Below the pieces are notes generated by a model. The model worked only from the letters and a program-made list of their open reading frames with translations, had not been told where the DNA came from and did no database searches. This document shows, piece by piece, positions 9,410-17,416 of a DNA stretch of 53,504 nt (positions within the stretch are counted from its first letter, which is position 1; each line of letters opens with the position of its first letter). This stretch comes from Candidatus Zixiibacteriota bacterium. GTDB lineage: Bacteria > Zixibacteria > MSB-5A5 > GN15 > PGXB01. A program made the position numbers and the translations under genes. The stretch covers positions 1-53,504 of the forward strand of contig JAPLUR010000058.1 in the NCBI GenBank assembly GCA_026397505.1, written 5' to 3'.

Positions 9410-10266
9410 TCGGTTTTATCAATTTTCAAGGCCTCGCGCCATTTCTGAAAGAAAGAGGTCTGTTTTCTTTCTTTCTTCTTCAGATCGCTGCCGTAAACTT
9501 TAACTTCCTCGCCGTTTTCATGCTTGACCACCATATAGTCCTCAAAAACATTTATCCGGTCAATGACCCCCTCGCCGGTCGGCGTGGAATATCTCTCGCC
9601 GATTTCGGGATATTTACTGCGTACCTCGGCATAGTGCGCCGATTCATATTTCAGGCAGCAGAGGAGCCTGCCGCAATTGCCGGAGATCTTCGTCGGATTA
9701 AGCGAGAGCCCTTGCACCCGGGCATCGCCCGTTGAAATCGGATCAAAATCCTTCAGAAATGAACAACAGCATTGCTGGAGACCGCAGATTCCGAACCCGC
9801 CGATCCGTTTGGCCTCATCACGCACCCCAATCTGTCGCAGTTCGATTCTGGTCTTGTATTCGGCCGCCAGGTCACGCACCAGCGCCCGGAAATCAACCCG
9901 ATGCTCAGCGGTGAAATAGAAAGTCATTTTGTTGCGGTCAAATTGATATTCAATATCCACTAATTTCATTTCCAGCTTATGCTTATCGATCAGCTCCATG
10001 ACCTTGTTCCATGAGGCCTGCTCATCGACACGATTTTTAATCAAGTTCCTTCTATCTTCCTCGCTGGCGGGGCGGAGAATGGAACACGGCTTCTCAGTAT
10101 CCGAAAAATCCAACTCCTTCATCACCTTCTTATTCAGAAGCCCCATATCTTCTCCCCGCTCAGACTGGACTATGACATAGTCCCTCAGTCTCAAGGAATG
10201 ATAAAAAGTGTTGAAGTAATAATCCTTACGGTTCCCTTTGAAATCTAGGACATACAAATCAGGCAT
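9406..10266 (-). CDS. ricT: PSP1 domain protein (RicT/YaaT-like)
   Basis: 286 residues with the PSP1 C-terminal domain (about residues 60-150, with MTFYFTAEHRVDFRALVRDL). Two cysteine clusters follow: ICGLQQCCCSFLKDFD and GNCGRLLCCLKYE. Bacillus YaaT/RicT binds iron-sulfur clusters in the Ric complex, which affects RNA processing by RNase Y and development. The gene lies directly after holB, as yaaT does in Bacillus, which supports the name. An AAGGAG precedes the ATG by five bases. The function in this lineage is not established. Confidence 0.85.
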   Translation of the reverse strand: MPDLYVLDFKGNRKDYYFNTFYHSLRLRDYVIVQSERGEDMGLLNKKVMKELDFSDTEKPCSILRPASEEDRRNLIKNRVDEQASWNKVMELIDKHKLEMKLVDIEYQFDRNKMTFYFTAEHRVDFRALVRDLAAEYKTRIELRQIGVRDEAKRIGGFGICGLQQCCCSFLKDFDPISTGDARVQGLSLNPTKISGNCGRLLCCLKYESAHYAEVRSKYPEIGERYSTPTGEGVIDRINVFEDYMVVKHENGEEVKVYGSDLKKKERKQTSFFQKWREALKIDKTE

Positions 10267-10311
10267 ATTTTCTCCTTCGAAATAACAAAGTTACAAATAA
10301 GACGAGAACTG

Positions 10312-11436
10312 TCAAGGAGTTTGATTGATATGTTTTTTGAGCTTGAAAACCAGCGATATCAGGGCCGGGCGAATATGCGCATTCCGCCGAAGGGCCAAAC
10401 CAACCTGCTTGACATTATTTAGAATCTCGGAAAAGTCGTCCGGAGCGGCAACCAATGAAGTCAAATTCTCCAATTCCGCGCCCAGATCAACATTGATCAG
10501 GTCAGAGCGGTTGCCGCCATATTTGAGCAGAATAATGTCGCTCAAAAATGACTGCCAGTATAAAAGCGTTTGCTCTGTCTCGCCGCGATCTTTGGGATTG
10601 GCCAACTCATTCACCGTGGCCGCGGCCGATGGATTGTCTTTAAGAAATATGCTTTTAAACATCAGAAAGGAAGTCTGACGGCGAGGCATTTCACCTTCCT
10701 CCCCGATGAATTCCAGGGCGCGCCCAAGAGATCCCTCGGCCAGCCGTGCGGCGAAGGTCCCCTTTTCTATCGGAAGACTATGCTTTTCAGCCAGATATCG
10801 GACAATTTCAGCCGCCGGGATTGAGCGAAAGAGAATCTTCTGCGCCCGCGACTGAATGGTCGGAAGCAGATTATCTGGATCATTGGCGGTCAAAATTATG
10901 GTCGTCCCCGGAGGCGGTTCCTCAATCAGCTTGAGCAGGGAATCAGCTGAGGCCGGCAGCATCTTTTCCATCTGGTAAAAAAGGATGACTCTCTTGACTC
11001 CTTTGTCCAGCCTGATGCCGGTTTTCCGCTTAATCTCGCGGGCGATATCAATCGGTATAGTCAGCTGCCGGGAAGATGATATGATCCGATATGGTTCCGC
11101 CTTCTTCTGATCCAGATATTCTCTGGTCAGGTCGATCGCTTCCGCCTCTTTCTTATGAGGCGGCAGTGGAAGAGCAAAATGGAGTTCGGGGAAAATCAGA
11201 TTTTCCGTCTGCCGGCAGTTGCGGCATTCTCCGCAGGCGTCAATGACAGAGCCATCCGGCCCGAGACGCGGTTTTTCACAATTGAGCAAAGCCGCCAGAG
11301 CAATCGCCATCGGCCATTTCCCAACTCCATCCGCGCCATAAAATAGGTAGGTTGACGCCAGCCTCCCTCGATTGAACGAGTTCAGCAGCATCTGTTTGGC
11401 CGTCGGCTGCCCCGGTATTCTATCGAAAATAGTCAA
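10312..11436 (-). CDS. holB: DNA polymerase III delta' subunit
   Basis: 374 residues, AAA+ clamp-loader type. The P-loop region reads GADGVGKW, lacking the usual Thr/Ser after Lys. That fits delta', which does not hydrolyse ATP in E. coli. A zinc module (CGECRNC) follows, as in clamp-loader subunits. The sensor region has LLKLIEEPPPGTTIILTAND and IQSRAQKI, the SRC-like motif with Ala for Cys. It helps load the beta clamp at replication forks. The likely start is TTG 11436, which lies inside the 3' end of the envC-like gene (17-base overlap). Confidence 0.9.
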   Translation of the reverse strand: MTIFDRIPGQPTAKQMLLNSFNRGRLASTYLFYGADGVGKWPMAIALAALLNCEKPRLGPDGSVIDACGECRNCRQTENLIFPELHFALPLPPHKKEAEAIDLTREYLDQKKAEPYRIISSSRQLTIPIDIAREIKRKTGIRLDKGVKRVILFYQMEKMLPASADSLLKLIEEPPPGTTIILTANDPDNLLPTIQSRAQKILFRSIPAAEIVRYLAEKHSLPIEKGTFAARLAEGSLGRALEFIGEEGEMPRRQTSFLMFKSIFLKDNPSAAATVNELANPKDRGETEQTLLYWQSFLSDIILLKYGGNRSDLINVDLGAELENLTSLVAAPDDFSEILNNVKQVGLALRRNAHIRPALISLVFKLKKHINQTP

Positions 11437-12607
11437 TTCTGATCCATTCTACCGGGTCGAGCGATTCCTTTCCCCGGCGCAATTCAAATTTCAGATTTCC
11501 GGAACTGATAATCCCCAATTTCTCATTTCGGCCGATTTTCTGTCCCTGCTCCACAGACAAATTGTCGATCCCCGCATAAGTCGAATAATAACCGTCCTCA
11601 TGTTCGATAATGACGAAATTGCCGTAACCGCGGAGATTCCCCACATACGCTACGACCCCATCGGCCACCGCCGCCACCGATGATTTTTTCTTGCCGACAA
11701 TTTCGATCCCGGGCGAAAATGATTTTAGCTTGGTGATCGGGTCGGTGCTCCAGCCAAATCCTTTGGTTATTGTTCCGGCAAGAGGCGTCGGCAGTCTCCC
11801 CTTATACGATGCAAAATTCCCGGTTGCGTATTTGAATTCACTCGGGGCAGCCGCTTTCTCGCGCTTTTTTCTAGCGGTCTCAAGACGGGCGACCACCTCT
11901 TCCATTTGGCGCGCGGCATCCGAGAGCGCTTCCAGACGTTCCGTTTCACTGTCCTTATTGCGGCGAAGGCGGGAAAGATCCCGCTCCCGTTTTTGTTTCT
12001 GTGATGCAACTATCGTGTATTCGCTTTTTTTCTTTTTCCGGACTTCATCGACGGTCTTTTCGCGGTTAATAAGATACTGATACTCTTTCTCCGCTTCTTT
12101 CAGATATTCCGAGGAGCGTGAGAGCTGTATCTTATCATACGCCGCCAGAGTCCTTAAGTAACGGAGCCGCAGATAAGCCTCTCTTTCCATAAGAATTTCG
12201 TTGTTCTGAGTAATACCGCCCCACCGGATTCCGGAATAATAGTAATTCAGGTTCCCGATATATCTGCTTCTGGAGGATCTGAGACGCGCCTGCGAATCCT
12301 CCAGACGAGTTCTGGAACCCTGAATATCACCCCTGATTGCTGTCAACTGCTGATTGAGTCTCCTCAGGACAGTTTCATTGGCGGCCGCCCGCTGATCATA
12401 ATCGGATATTTCATTCAGCACTCTCTTTTCGGCGTTCTGAAGCGAATCGAGATTCTGCTGAGTTTTTTCAATATCCCGTCTTATTTTCTCCAATTCCTTC
12501 TTCTGATTAACCAGGTCGCCGGATTGAGCAAATGTGACGGAAATAAGAGTGATGACCATACCCAAAACAGCCGCCGCCGTTACCAGAAACCGCTTCCCGC
12601 CTATCAT
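11420..12607 (-). CDS. envC: EnvC-like murein hydrolase activator (coiled coil plus degenerate LytM domain)
   Basis: 395 residues from the ATG at 12607, which overlaps the ftsX stop (ATGA). The frame is open further upstream, but that part lies inside ftsX. A signal peptide (residues 1-28, ending TFAQ) precedes a long coiled coil (about 30-250, rich in Glu/Lys/Arg). The M23/LytM domain follows (about 275-390). The zinc residues are lost: the first motif reads FSPGIEI rather than HxGxD, YAHL reads YAGI, and HxHFE reads LKFEL. E. coli EnvC likewise lacks a working zinc site and activates amidases under FtsEX control. The operon order ftsE-ftsX-envC supports this role at the division septum. Confidence 0.87.
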   Translation of the reverse strand: MIGGKRFLVTAAAVLGMVITLISVTFAQSGDLVNQKKELEKIRRDIEKTQQNLDSLQNAEKRVLNEISDYDQRAAANETVLRRLNQQLTAIRGDIQGSRTRLEDSQARLRSSRSRYIGNLNYYYSGIRWGGITQNNEILMEREAYLRLRYLRTLAAYDKIQLSRSSEYLKEAEKEYQYLINREKTVDEVRKKKKSEYTIVASQKQKRERDLSRLRRNKDSETERLEALSDAARQMEEVVARLETARKKREKAAAPSEFKYATGNFASYKGRLPTPLAGTITKGFGWSTDPITKLKSFSPGIEIVGKKKSSVAAVADGVVAYVGNLRGYGNFVIIEHEDGYYSTYAGIDNLSVEQGQKIGRNEKLGIISSGNLKFELRRGKESLDPVEWIRIDYFR

Positions 12608-13455
12608 AATGCCCGCCGCGAACCGACATACGCTCCCAACAGGCCGACTGCGCCGGCTCCCAGACAAAAGTACAGAATTTGAATCAGAGAAGGATATGTA
12701 ATGATAATATCCCCGTAGGAGAGATAGAGCGAGCCATACATTATTATGCACCACCCGGCCACCGCCGAAACCACGGCAAAGAAAACACCTTCCAGCCAAT
12801 AGGGTAAGGTACAAAATCCTCTCCCCGCCCCGAGCAGGTTCAACTGCATCAGTTCGGCCCATCTGGCGCGCATTGATAGTCGCACCGTCTGAATCAGGTT
12901 CAAACCGCTCGCAAGAAAAATGACCAACCCCAGAAAAAGCAGAACCCGGCCGACTATTATCTTCCCCGTTTGAGCTTTGTTCAGCCAGTCCCGGGCATAG
13001 AAAATTTCTGCCACTCCCTGCAATCTTTTTACATTATTGGTAAAGCGCTCCAGCCACATGGAATTCAACAACTCCGGCTTGAATGTAACAATTAGAGAGC
13101 GGGGCAAAGGATTTTCATCGAATCCTTCCAGAAGGTCAGAACCCATCAGGTCATATAAACGCGCCCGGGCATCATCGCGTGAGACATATTCCACGGTTGC
13201 GACTCCATCCAGACGGCGGAGAGCGGCGCTGAGAACCGATGTTGTCGAATCGGGAAGTCGGTCATCGATAAAAATCTCCATATCAATATTGGCTATCATC
13301 TGATCATAGTAATGCGATGCGGTCAGCGTTCCAATCCAAACCAAATCGAAAAGGAGAAAAAGCAGAAGCAGGGATAGAAATGAGCTTATTGCGCCCAATG
13401 GCCGCGTAACAATATTGCCGGCGGCTTTACCGATAAGAAATAGGAGGCGGCTCAT
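12604..13455 (-). CDS. ftsX: Cell division protein FtsX (ABC permease-like)
   Basis: 283 residues with a TM helix near residues 20-45 and three more in the C-terminal half (about 170-195, 215-240, 255-278), the FtsX topology. The large periplasmic loop between TM1 and TM2 holds the extracellular domain that binds the hydrolase activator. It overlaps ftsE upstream and the envC-like gene downstream by four bases each. The trio should couple ATP hydrolysis at the septum to peptidoglycan splitting. Confidence 0.9.
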   Translation of the reverse strand: MSRLLFLIGKAAGNIVTRPLGAISSFLSLLLLFLLFDLVWIGTLTASHYYDQMIANIDMEIFIDDRLPDSTTSVLSAALRRLDGVATVEYVSRDDARARLYDLMGSDLLEGFDENPLPRSLIVTFKPELLNSMWLERFTNNVKRLQGVAEIFYARDWLNKAQTGKIIVGRVLLFLGLVIFLASGLNLIQTVRLSMRARWAELMQLNLLGAGRGFCTLPYWLEGVFFAVVSAVAGWCIIMYGSLYLSYGDIIITYPSLIQILYFCLGAGAVGLLGAYVGSRRAL

Positions 13456-14120
13456 TGCAGACGACCATCCTTGATATGGAAAGCCATGACCCCGGGGAAA
13501 TCAAAGGCTCCTTGGCCGGTTGTGAAGATTATCATCGCATGCCCTGCGACCGACAGCCTCTTAAGAATCCCCAGAAGTTCATTGGCCGCAGCCGATTCAA
13601 GCCGATCCAGCGGCTCATCAATTAGAAGTAGCGGCTGGTCGGCTATAACCCCTCTCCCCAGCATGACCAGAAGTCTCTCTCCGCGAGTAAGATTGGAGAT
13701 CTTCTCCCGTTTCTTGCTCAGCAGATTAAATTGTGTCAATATCTGTTTCAATTTCGCCCTTTGCACCGAAAGAGCATCTCCCCTGATGGACAATGGATAA
13801 ACCAGATTGTCGGCTACCGTCAGGCCGGGAACAAGGTCGAAAATCCCACCCACCCCGCCGATCCGCCTCCGGATCTCGTTTATCTGACGTTCATTTTTAA
13901 GATTAAGAGTTCTGCCAAATAGAATGACCTCTCCCGAATCGGGCTTCCGAGCTCCTATAAGAAGCTCCATTAGAGAGGTTTTTCCGCTGCCGGTCGGCCC
14001 GATAATAAGCGCCGTTTCTCCCGAACAGAGAGCCAGATTGAGATTTTCAAAAATCCGGAGCCCCGCTTCATTGGAGAGCGATACTGCAACCAGTTCTACG
14101 ATTTTCTCTTTACTAATCAA
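13452..14120 (-). CDS. ftsE: Cell division ATP-binding protein FtsE
   Basis: 222 residues. Walker A is GPTGSGKTS, the ABC signature is LTRGER (a variant of LSGGQ), and Walker B is PLLLIDEP. The switch His is replaced in the IIFTTGQGAF stretch, which is unusual. It energises FtsX at the division site. No ATG is available near the domain start; the apparent start is TTG 14120. It is the first gene of the leftward run and divergent from the Ycf48-like gene. A TATAAT lies about 40 bases upstream of the start without a clear -35. Confidence 0.88.
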   Translation of the reverse strand: MISKEKIVELVAVSLSNEAGLRIFENLNLALCSGETALIIGPTGSGKTSLMELLIGARKPDSGEVILFGRTLNLKNERQINEIRRRIGGVGGIFDLVPGLTVADNLVYPLSIRGDALSVQRAKLKQILTQFNLLSKKREKISNLTRGERLLVMLGRGVIADQPLLLIDEPLDRLESAAANELLGILKRLSVAGHAMIIFTTGQGAFDFPGVMAFHIKDGRLQ

Positions 14121-14221
14121 TTTGACAAAGCCGCAAATTATCGTAATTTGATTGTAACATATTATAAAATCGGATGATTATCAATAGGTAATGAAAAACT
14201 CTACGATATGAGGACAAGGAT

Positions 14222-15160
14222 ATGAAAGCGCTACCCGCGATTATTCTTCTGATTTTTTTGATCTTCGCTTCCAACGGACATGCCCAATGGCATAAGATTC
14301 CCTCCGGCATTGTTGATGATATTCGGGGAATCTCGTTCTGCGCGGAAAATGTCGGCTATGGCGTCACTTCTCGAGGCGCCATTCTCAGGTTCACCGGCCT
14401 TGGCCAACCGTGGAAAATCGATACGCTTGCCGGCACCAGGCTTCTGGAAGATGTTTTCTTCTTCAGCGGTGGCCGGAAAGGCTTTGCCTATGGCTCCACC
14501 GGCTCATTCTTCGCCACGGAAGACGGGGGGCTGAATTGGACACCTTATAAATTCGATACCAGCCTCTGGCTCGGCGACATAGCCTTTCTGGATTCGAAGC
14601 ATGGCTTTCTGGTCGGCTATGATATTCATGATCCCCAAAATAAAGGGACTCTCTTCCATACTTCGAATAGTGGAAAAAAATGGGACACCCTTTCTGTTTC
14701 GGGACGGCAGCTCCAGACAATAGATATTTCCCCGCAGGGGGTCATCACGGTCAGCGGGGCCGAGAAGATTTTTATTTCCCGGGATAAAGGAAAGACTTGG
14801 GAAACGCCGGATGTCCCCAGTGGACTGACTATCAAGGCTGTGGCCATCCGCAGCAATCAGGGAATTATGGTCGGGATGGGTGGCGCCCTGGCCCTATCTA
14901 ATGATGCCGGGAAAACATGGATAAAATGGAATGCTTTTGCTAATAATATCCATCTCTTCAGCCTCTTGATGCTCAGTCCGACTGCCGCCTATGCAGTCGG
15001 CTCTGACGGCTACATCCTTTACACCGATGATGCCGGAAAAAACTGGATACCCCAGGCCAGCGCCTCCCCATACCAGCTTCTCGATATTCAACTGATCGGA
15101 AATAGAATCTTCGCCTGCGGTAGCAACGGCACGGTGGTCTACAGGAATTTAGAGGAGTAA
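14222..15160 (+). CDS. Secreted Ycf48-like / Asp-box beta-propeller protein
   Basis: 312 residues with a signal peptide (1-20, ending GHAQ). Repeated Asp-box motifs mark propeller blades: TEDGGLNWTP, TSNSGKKWDT, SRDKGKTWET, SNDAGKTWIK and TDDAGKNWIP. Proteins of this fold include the photosystem II assembly factor Ycf48, bacterial sialidases and many secreted proteins of unknown role. There is no sign of photosynthesis here, so a scaffold or cell-surface role is more likely. It precedes a membrane protein on the same strand by 90 bases. Confidence 0.8.
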   Translation: MKALPAIILLIFLIFASNGHAQWHKIPSGIVDDIRGISFCAENVGYGVTSRGAILRFTGLGQPWKIDTLAGTRLLEDVFFFSGGRKGFAYGSTGSFFATEDGGLNWTPYKFDTSLWLGDIAFLDSKHGFLVGYDIHDPQNKGTLFHTSNSGKKWDTLSVSGRQLQTIDISPQGVITVSGAEKIFISRDKGKTWETPDVPSGLTIKAVAIRSNQGIMVGMGGALALSNDAGKTWIKWNAFANNIHLFSLLMLSPTAAYAVGSDGYILYTDDAGKNWIPQASASPYQLLDIQLIGNRIFACGSNGTVVYRNLEE

Positions 15161-15250
15161 CTCTTGCCTAACGCCTATAGCGGGATTGCCTTTCCCCGGA
15201 GTTAAATTTTGAGCTTGACATCAATGCCTTAAAGAGCAAATTTTCCGGGG

Positions 15251-16402
15251 ATGAAATTCGAGTTTGATTATAATTTCAAAGGGATTCTCTCGGTTCCCGC
15301 CCGGGCGCTGCGCGCCAAAAAAATTATCGCCGCATCATTTTATCTCCTGCTGGCTTTCCTGATTTTCAACATCTTCGGCTATCTGGCGCTGCTGCTTGAT
15401 GGGGCCGCTCTGTCTCATATCTTCTCCACCCACGGATTGATTCCATTCTGTCCCATCCCCTTTGACTCCATCATCGCATCAATACTGTTCTATTTTGGCG
15501 TCGGTCTTTCCATTTTATCAGTCATGGCCGGCATGATGGCGATCGCGGGATTCGACTTCGAGGAGATGCGCGGCAATCCCTTTTTCTCAACCAAGGCCGG
15601 CCTCAAATTCAGTTTCAGACGGCTGAAACAGTTGCTTCTGTCGGAACTGGCCATAATCGCCTTTGTCGCTTTCATAATTCTTCTGGGAATAATCGTCGGC
15701 CTCATAACCAGAATACCATATCTGGGTGAATGGCTTTACAGCCTCTTTTTCTTTTTCCCCAATTTTGTGATTGGGTTATTCACAGTCTTGATCCTTTTCG
15801 TTCTTTCCTGCTCGGTCTTGGTCATGCCGGCGGCGGTGATGGCCGACCGCAATGGCGAAAGTTTCAACTCTATTCTGGAAACCTTTTCGACCGTCCTCCG
15901 CCGGCCGCTGCATTGGGTCGGCTATGCCCTGTACTCGGTCGTGGCCGCCAAGGTGGCCGGTTTTATATTCGCCTATTTTGCTTTCCGCGCTGTGCAATTC
16001 CTGAAGATAATTACCTCTTTGGGCGGCGGTGAGAAAATCGGCAATATTGTTTCCTCCGGCATGAGCCATCTTCCACTCGACAGCCGGATTGTCGCTTTCA
16101 CCACCAATCTTTTCCCCGGCATCCCTTTCAGTTTCGACCTTTCCACTTTATGCAGTGGAAACGACATTGGCTCGGCGGGGTATCTCATGGCTATTGCCCT
16201 GTTTCTGATATTTCTGGCTATCTGGGGATATATGATATCGGTTATTGCCACCGGCCAGGCCTATGCTTTCGCCATAATTAAAAAGATCCGTGATGGACAC
16301 GCGATAACGGATGAGAAATCTCTCTTTTATGAAGAGGAGTGGGTCAACCCGCCGATTATCGACGACAAAGGCACCTCCGAAAGCAACGACATTTCCACAT
16401 AA
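15251..16402 (+). CDS. Polytopic membrane protein of unknown function
   Basis: 383 residues with about six hydrophobic segments: roughly residues 23-47, 72-98, 126-150, 165-195, 217-245 and 310-345. The N-terminus is soluble (FEFDYNFKGILSVPARALRAKK). Acidic and polar residues dominate the last 40. I recognise no catalytic motif or family. The ATG follows CCGGGG. It may be co-transcribed with the propeller gene before it. Confidence 0.7.
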   Translation: MKFEFDYNFKGILSVPARALRAKKIIAASFYLLLAFLIFNIFGYLALLLDGAALSHIFSTHGLIPFCPIPFDSIIASILFYFGVGLSILSVMAGMMAIAGFDFEEMRGNPFFSTKAGLKFSFRRLKQLLLSELAIIAFVAFIILLGIIVGLITRIPYLGEWLYSLFFFFPNFVIGLFTVLILFVLSCSVLVMPAAVMADRNGESFNSILETFSTVLRRPLHWVGYALYSVVAAKVAGFIFAYFAFRAVQFLKIITSLGGGEKIGNIVSSGMSHLPLDSRIVAFTTNLFPGIPFSFDLSTLCSGNDIGSAGYLMAIALFLIFLAIWGYMISVIATGQAYAFAIIKKIRDGHAITDEKSLFYEEEWVNPPIIDDKGTSESNDIST

Positions 16403-16672
16403 TCCTGATAAATCAATCTTTTAGGCTGACTGAGCAGTGCACACATCGCTTTTACACGCGGCGTCAGGAACCCCTTCCTGACGCGATCTTTGTAGTTGTA
16501 GCGCAAAATCTGGAAGGGTTTTGCGAGACGAGATTTCGCACCATACTCTGTTGCGTCATGTCCTAAATTCCGCGCCAGTGGAAGCGAGACCTGACGCCTG
16601 CAAAGCATCTTGACAAATTTCCTTTTAAAACATTAAAACTTCTAGCGGAAGATGAATTAGGCCAATTTGATC
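16403..16672. other. Intergenic stretch upstream of the accessory module
   Basis: No convincing gene. It holds a perfect inverted repeat at 16461-16484, listed separately. From about 16600 the sequence becomes AT-rich, matching the accessory genes that follow. Confidence 0.5.
16461..16484. repeat. Perfect 10-bp inverted repeat (hairpin)
   Basis: GCGTCAGGAA (16461-16470) and TTCCTGACGC (16475-16484) flank a CCCC loop. Neither side has a T run, so it is a poor terminator. It could be a dispersed palindromic element. Related words (TGACGCAACA on the minus strand, CTGACGCC at about 16590) lie around it. Confidence 0.6.
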
Positions 16673-16701
16673 TTGACATTATGATTAGAGTTGATTAGGA
16701 T
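16673..16701 (+). promoter_or_regulatory. Probable promoter of the cysteine-peptidase-fold/HD module
   Basis: TTGACA (16673-16678, full consensus), a 17-base spacer and TAGGAT (16696-16701, 4 of 6). It lies about 85 bases before the Lys-rich start at 16786. A second TTGACA at 16719-16724 has no good -10 element. Confidence 0.45.
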
Positions 16702-16785
16702 AAAGGTGTTGGCAATTTTTGACATAAGATAATACTGTATTGATGTGTCGAAAGAAGCATTAAACTAGAAATGAAAGGAGATAAA

Positions 16786-16863
16786 ATGCCTGCAAAAAAG
16801 ACGGCAAAGAAGAAAACAGCCAAGAAGCCAGCAAAGAAAATTGGTGGATTTGGGCTTGCATGA
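16786..16863 (+). CDS. Lys/Ala-rich leader, out of frame with the following gene
   Basis: ATG 16786 has the best ribosome binding site of the region (AAAGGAG, 16774-16780, five bases away). It encodes 25 residues, beginning MPAKKTAKKKTAKKPAKK, like a histone-H1 or nucleic-acid-binding tail. The frame ends at TGA 16861-16863. It overlaps the next frame by 23 bases, and that frame lacks both an ATG and a ribosome binding site before its catalytic Cys. Removing one A from the AAAA run at 16837-16840 would fuse the tail to the peptidase-like protein. It is therefore either the true N-terminus split by a sequence error or recent mutation, a +1 frameshift leader, or a separate short peptide. Confidence 0.55.
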   Translation: MPAKKTAKKKTAKKPAKKIGGFGLA

Positions 16864-17416
16864 TTATCTGCCATTAAGACAAAACATCCGATCAGATAAT
16901 TGTGGCGTCTACTCTTTCGGGATGATGCTCACGTTATTGGGTTTGCCTACATCTAAGTGGCTTGCAAATCATTTGTTTCAAAGCATAGATCATTATGCAA
17001 CCTTGAAAGGTATTACATCGTATGCTTTGGCTCGTGCCGTCGCTAAGGTCACCGGAGTGTCTGACCTTTTATGGATTCAGATTGGCAGGCCATCCTTCTT
17101 TGAATTGACTGAGATACTGCTGCAACAGGATATATCTTTAAACAAACCCTTTGTTATCGTAATGCGCGCGATTCATAAATCGAAGCATTTGCGTTGTTGG
17201 CATGCTACATTATGCACAGGCTGTAATAAGCGGGCGATCCATCTTCTAGACCCACTAGGCCCAAGGAAGCTTCATCCCGGCTTGTTTAACGTGAAATTAA
17301 CGTCTATCCCCCTTAATAATCGATATTTTGCTGTTGAACCAAGCTGCTATGTTGTAGACAGAAATGCCGGCGTCGACATTCTCGGTCATCTCCCCTTTGC
17401 ACGGACTGATCCATAA
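16841..17416 (+). CDS. Papain/C39-like cysteine-peptidase-fold protein (N-terminus uncertain)
   Basis: 191 residues if read from TTG 16841. A papain-type layout is visible: Gln14 in LRQNIRSD, Cys21 in SDNCGVYSF, His121 in RCWHATLC and Asp137 in IHLLDPLG. That is the Gln-Cys-His-Asp/Asn order of C39 and related transglutaminase-like peptidases. No ABC exporter or bacteriocin precursor is adjacent, so a leader-peptidase role is not supported. Codons are AT-richer than in the neighbours, suggesting transfer. The stop shares one base with the next start (TAATG), so it is tightly coupled to the HD protein. The substrate is unknown, and an inactive binding fold is also possible. Confidence 0.6.
   Translation: MVDLGLHDYLPLRQNIRSDNCGVYSFGMMLTLLGLPTSKWLANHLFQSIDHYATLKGITSYALARAVAKVTGVSDLLWIQIGRPSFFELTEILLQQDISLNKPFVIVMRAIHKSKHLRCWHATLCTGCNKRAIHLLDPLGPRKLHPGLFNVKLTSIPLNNRYFAVEPSCYVVDRNAGVDILGHLPFARTDP

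Noticed and set aside
12608-12862. Upstream extension of the envC-like gene
   Set aside because: It lies inside ftsX in another frame; the ATG at 12607 with ATGA overlap and a signal peptide is a better start.
16327-16608. Minus-strand open frame over the 16461 palindrome
   Set aside because: It overlaps the end of the membrane-protein gene, has no ribosome binding site and is best explained as a repeat element.
16841-17416. Bacteriocin leader peptidase (C39 exporter) call for the Cys-peptidase-like gene
   Set aside because: No ABC transporter domains in the protein or beside it and no double-glycine precursor nearby.
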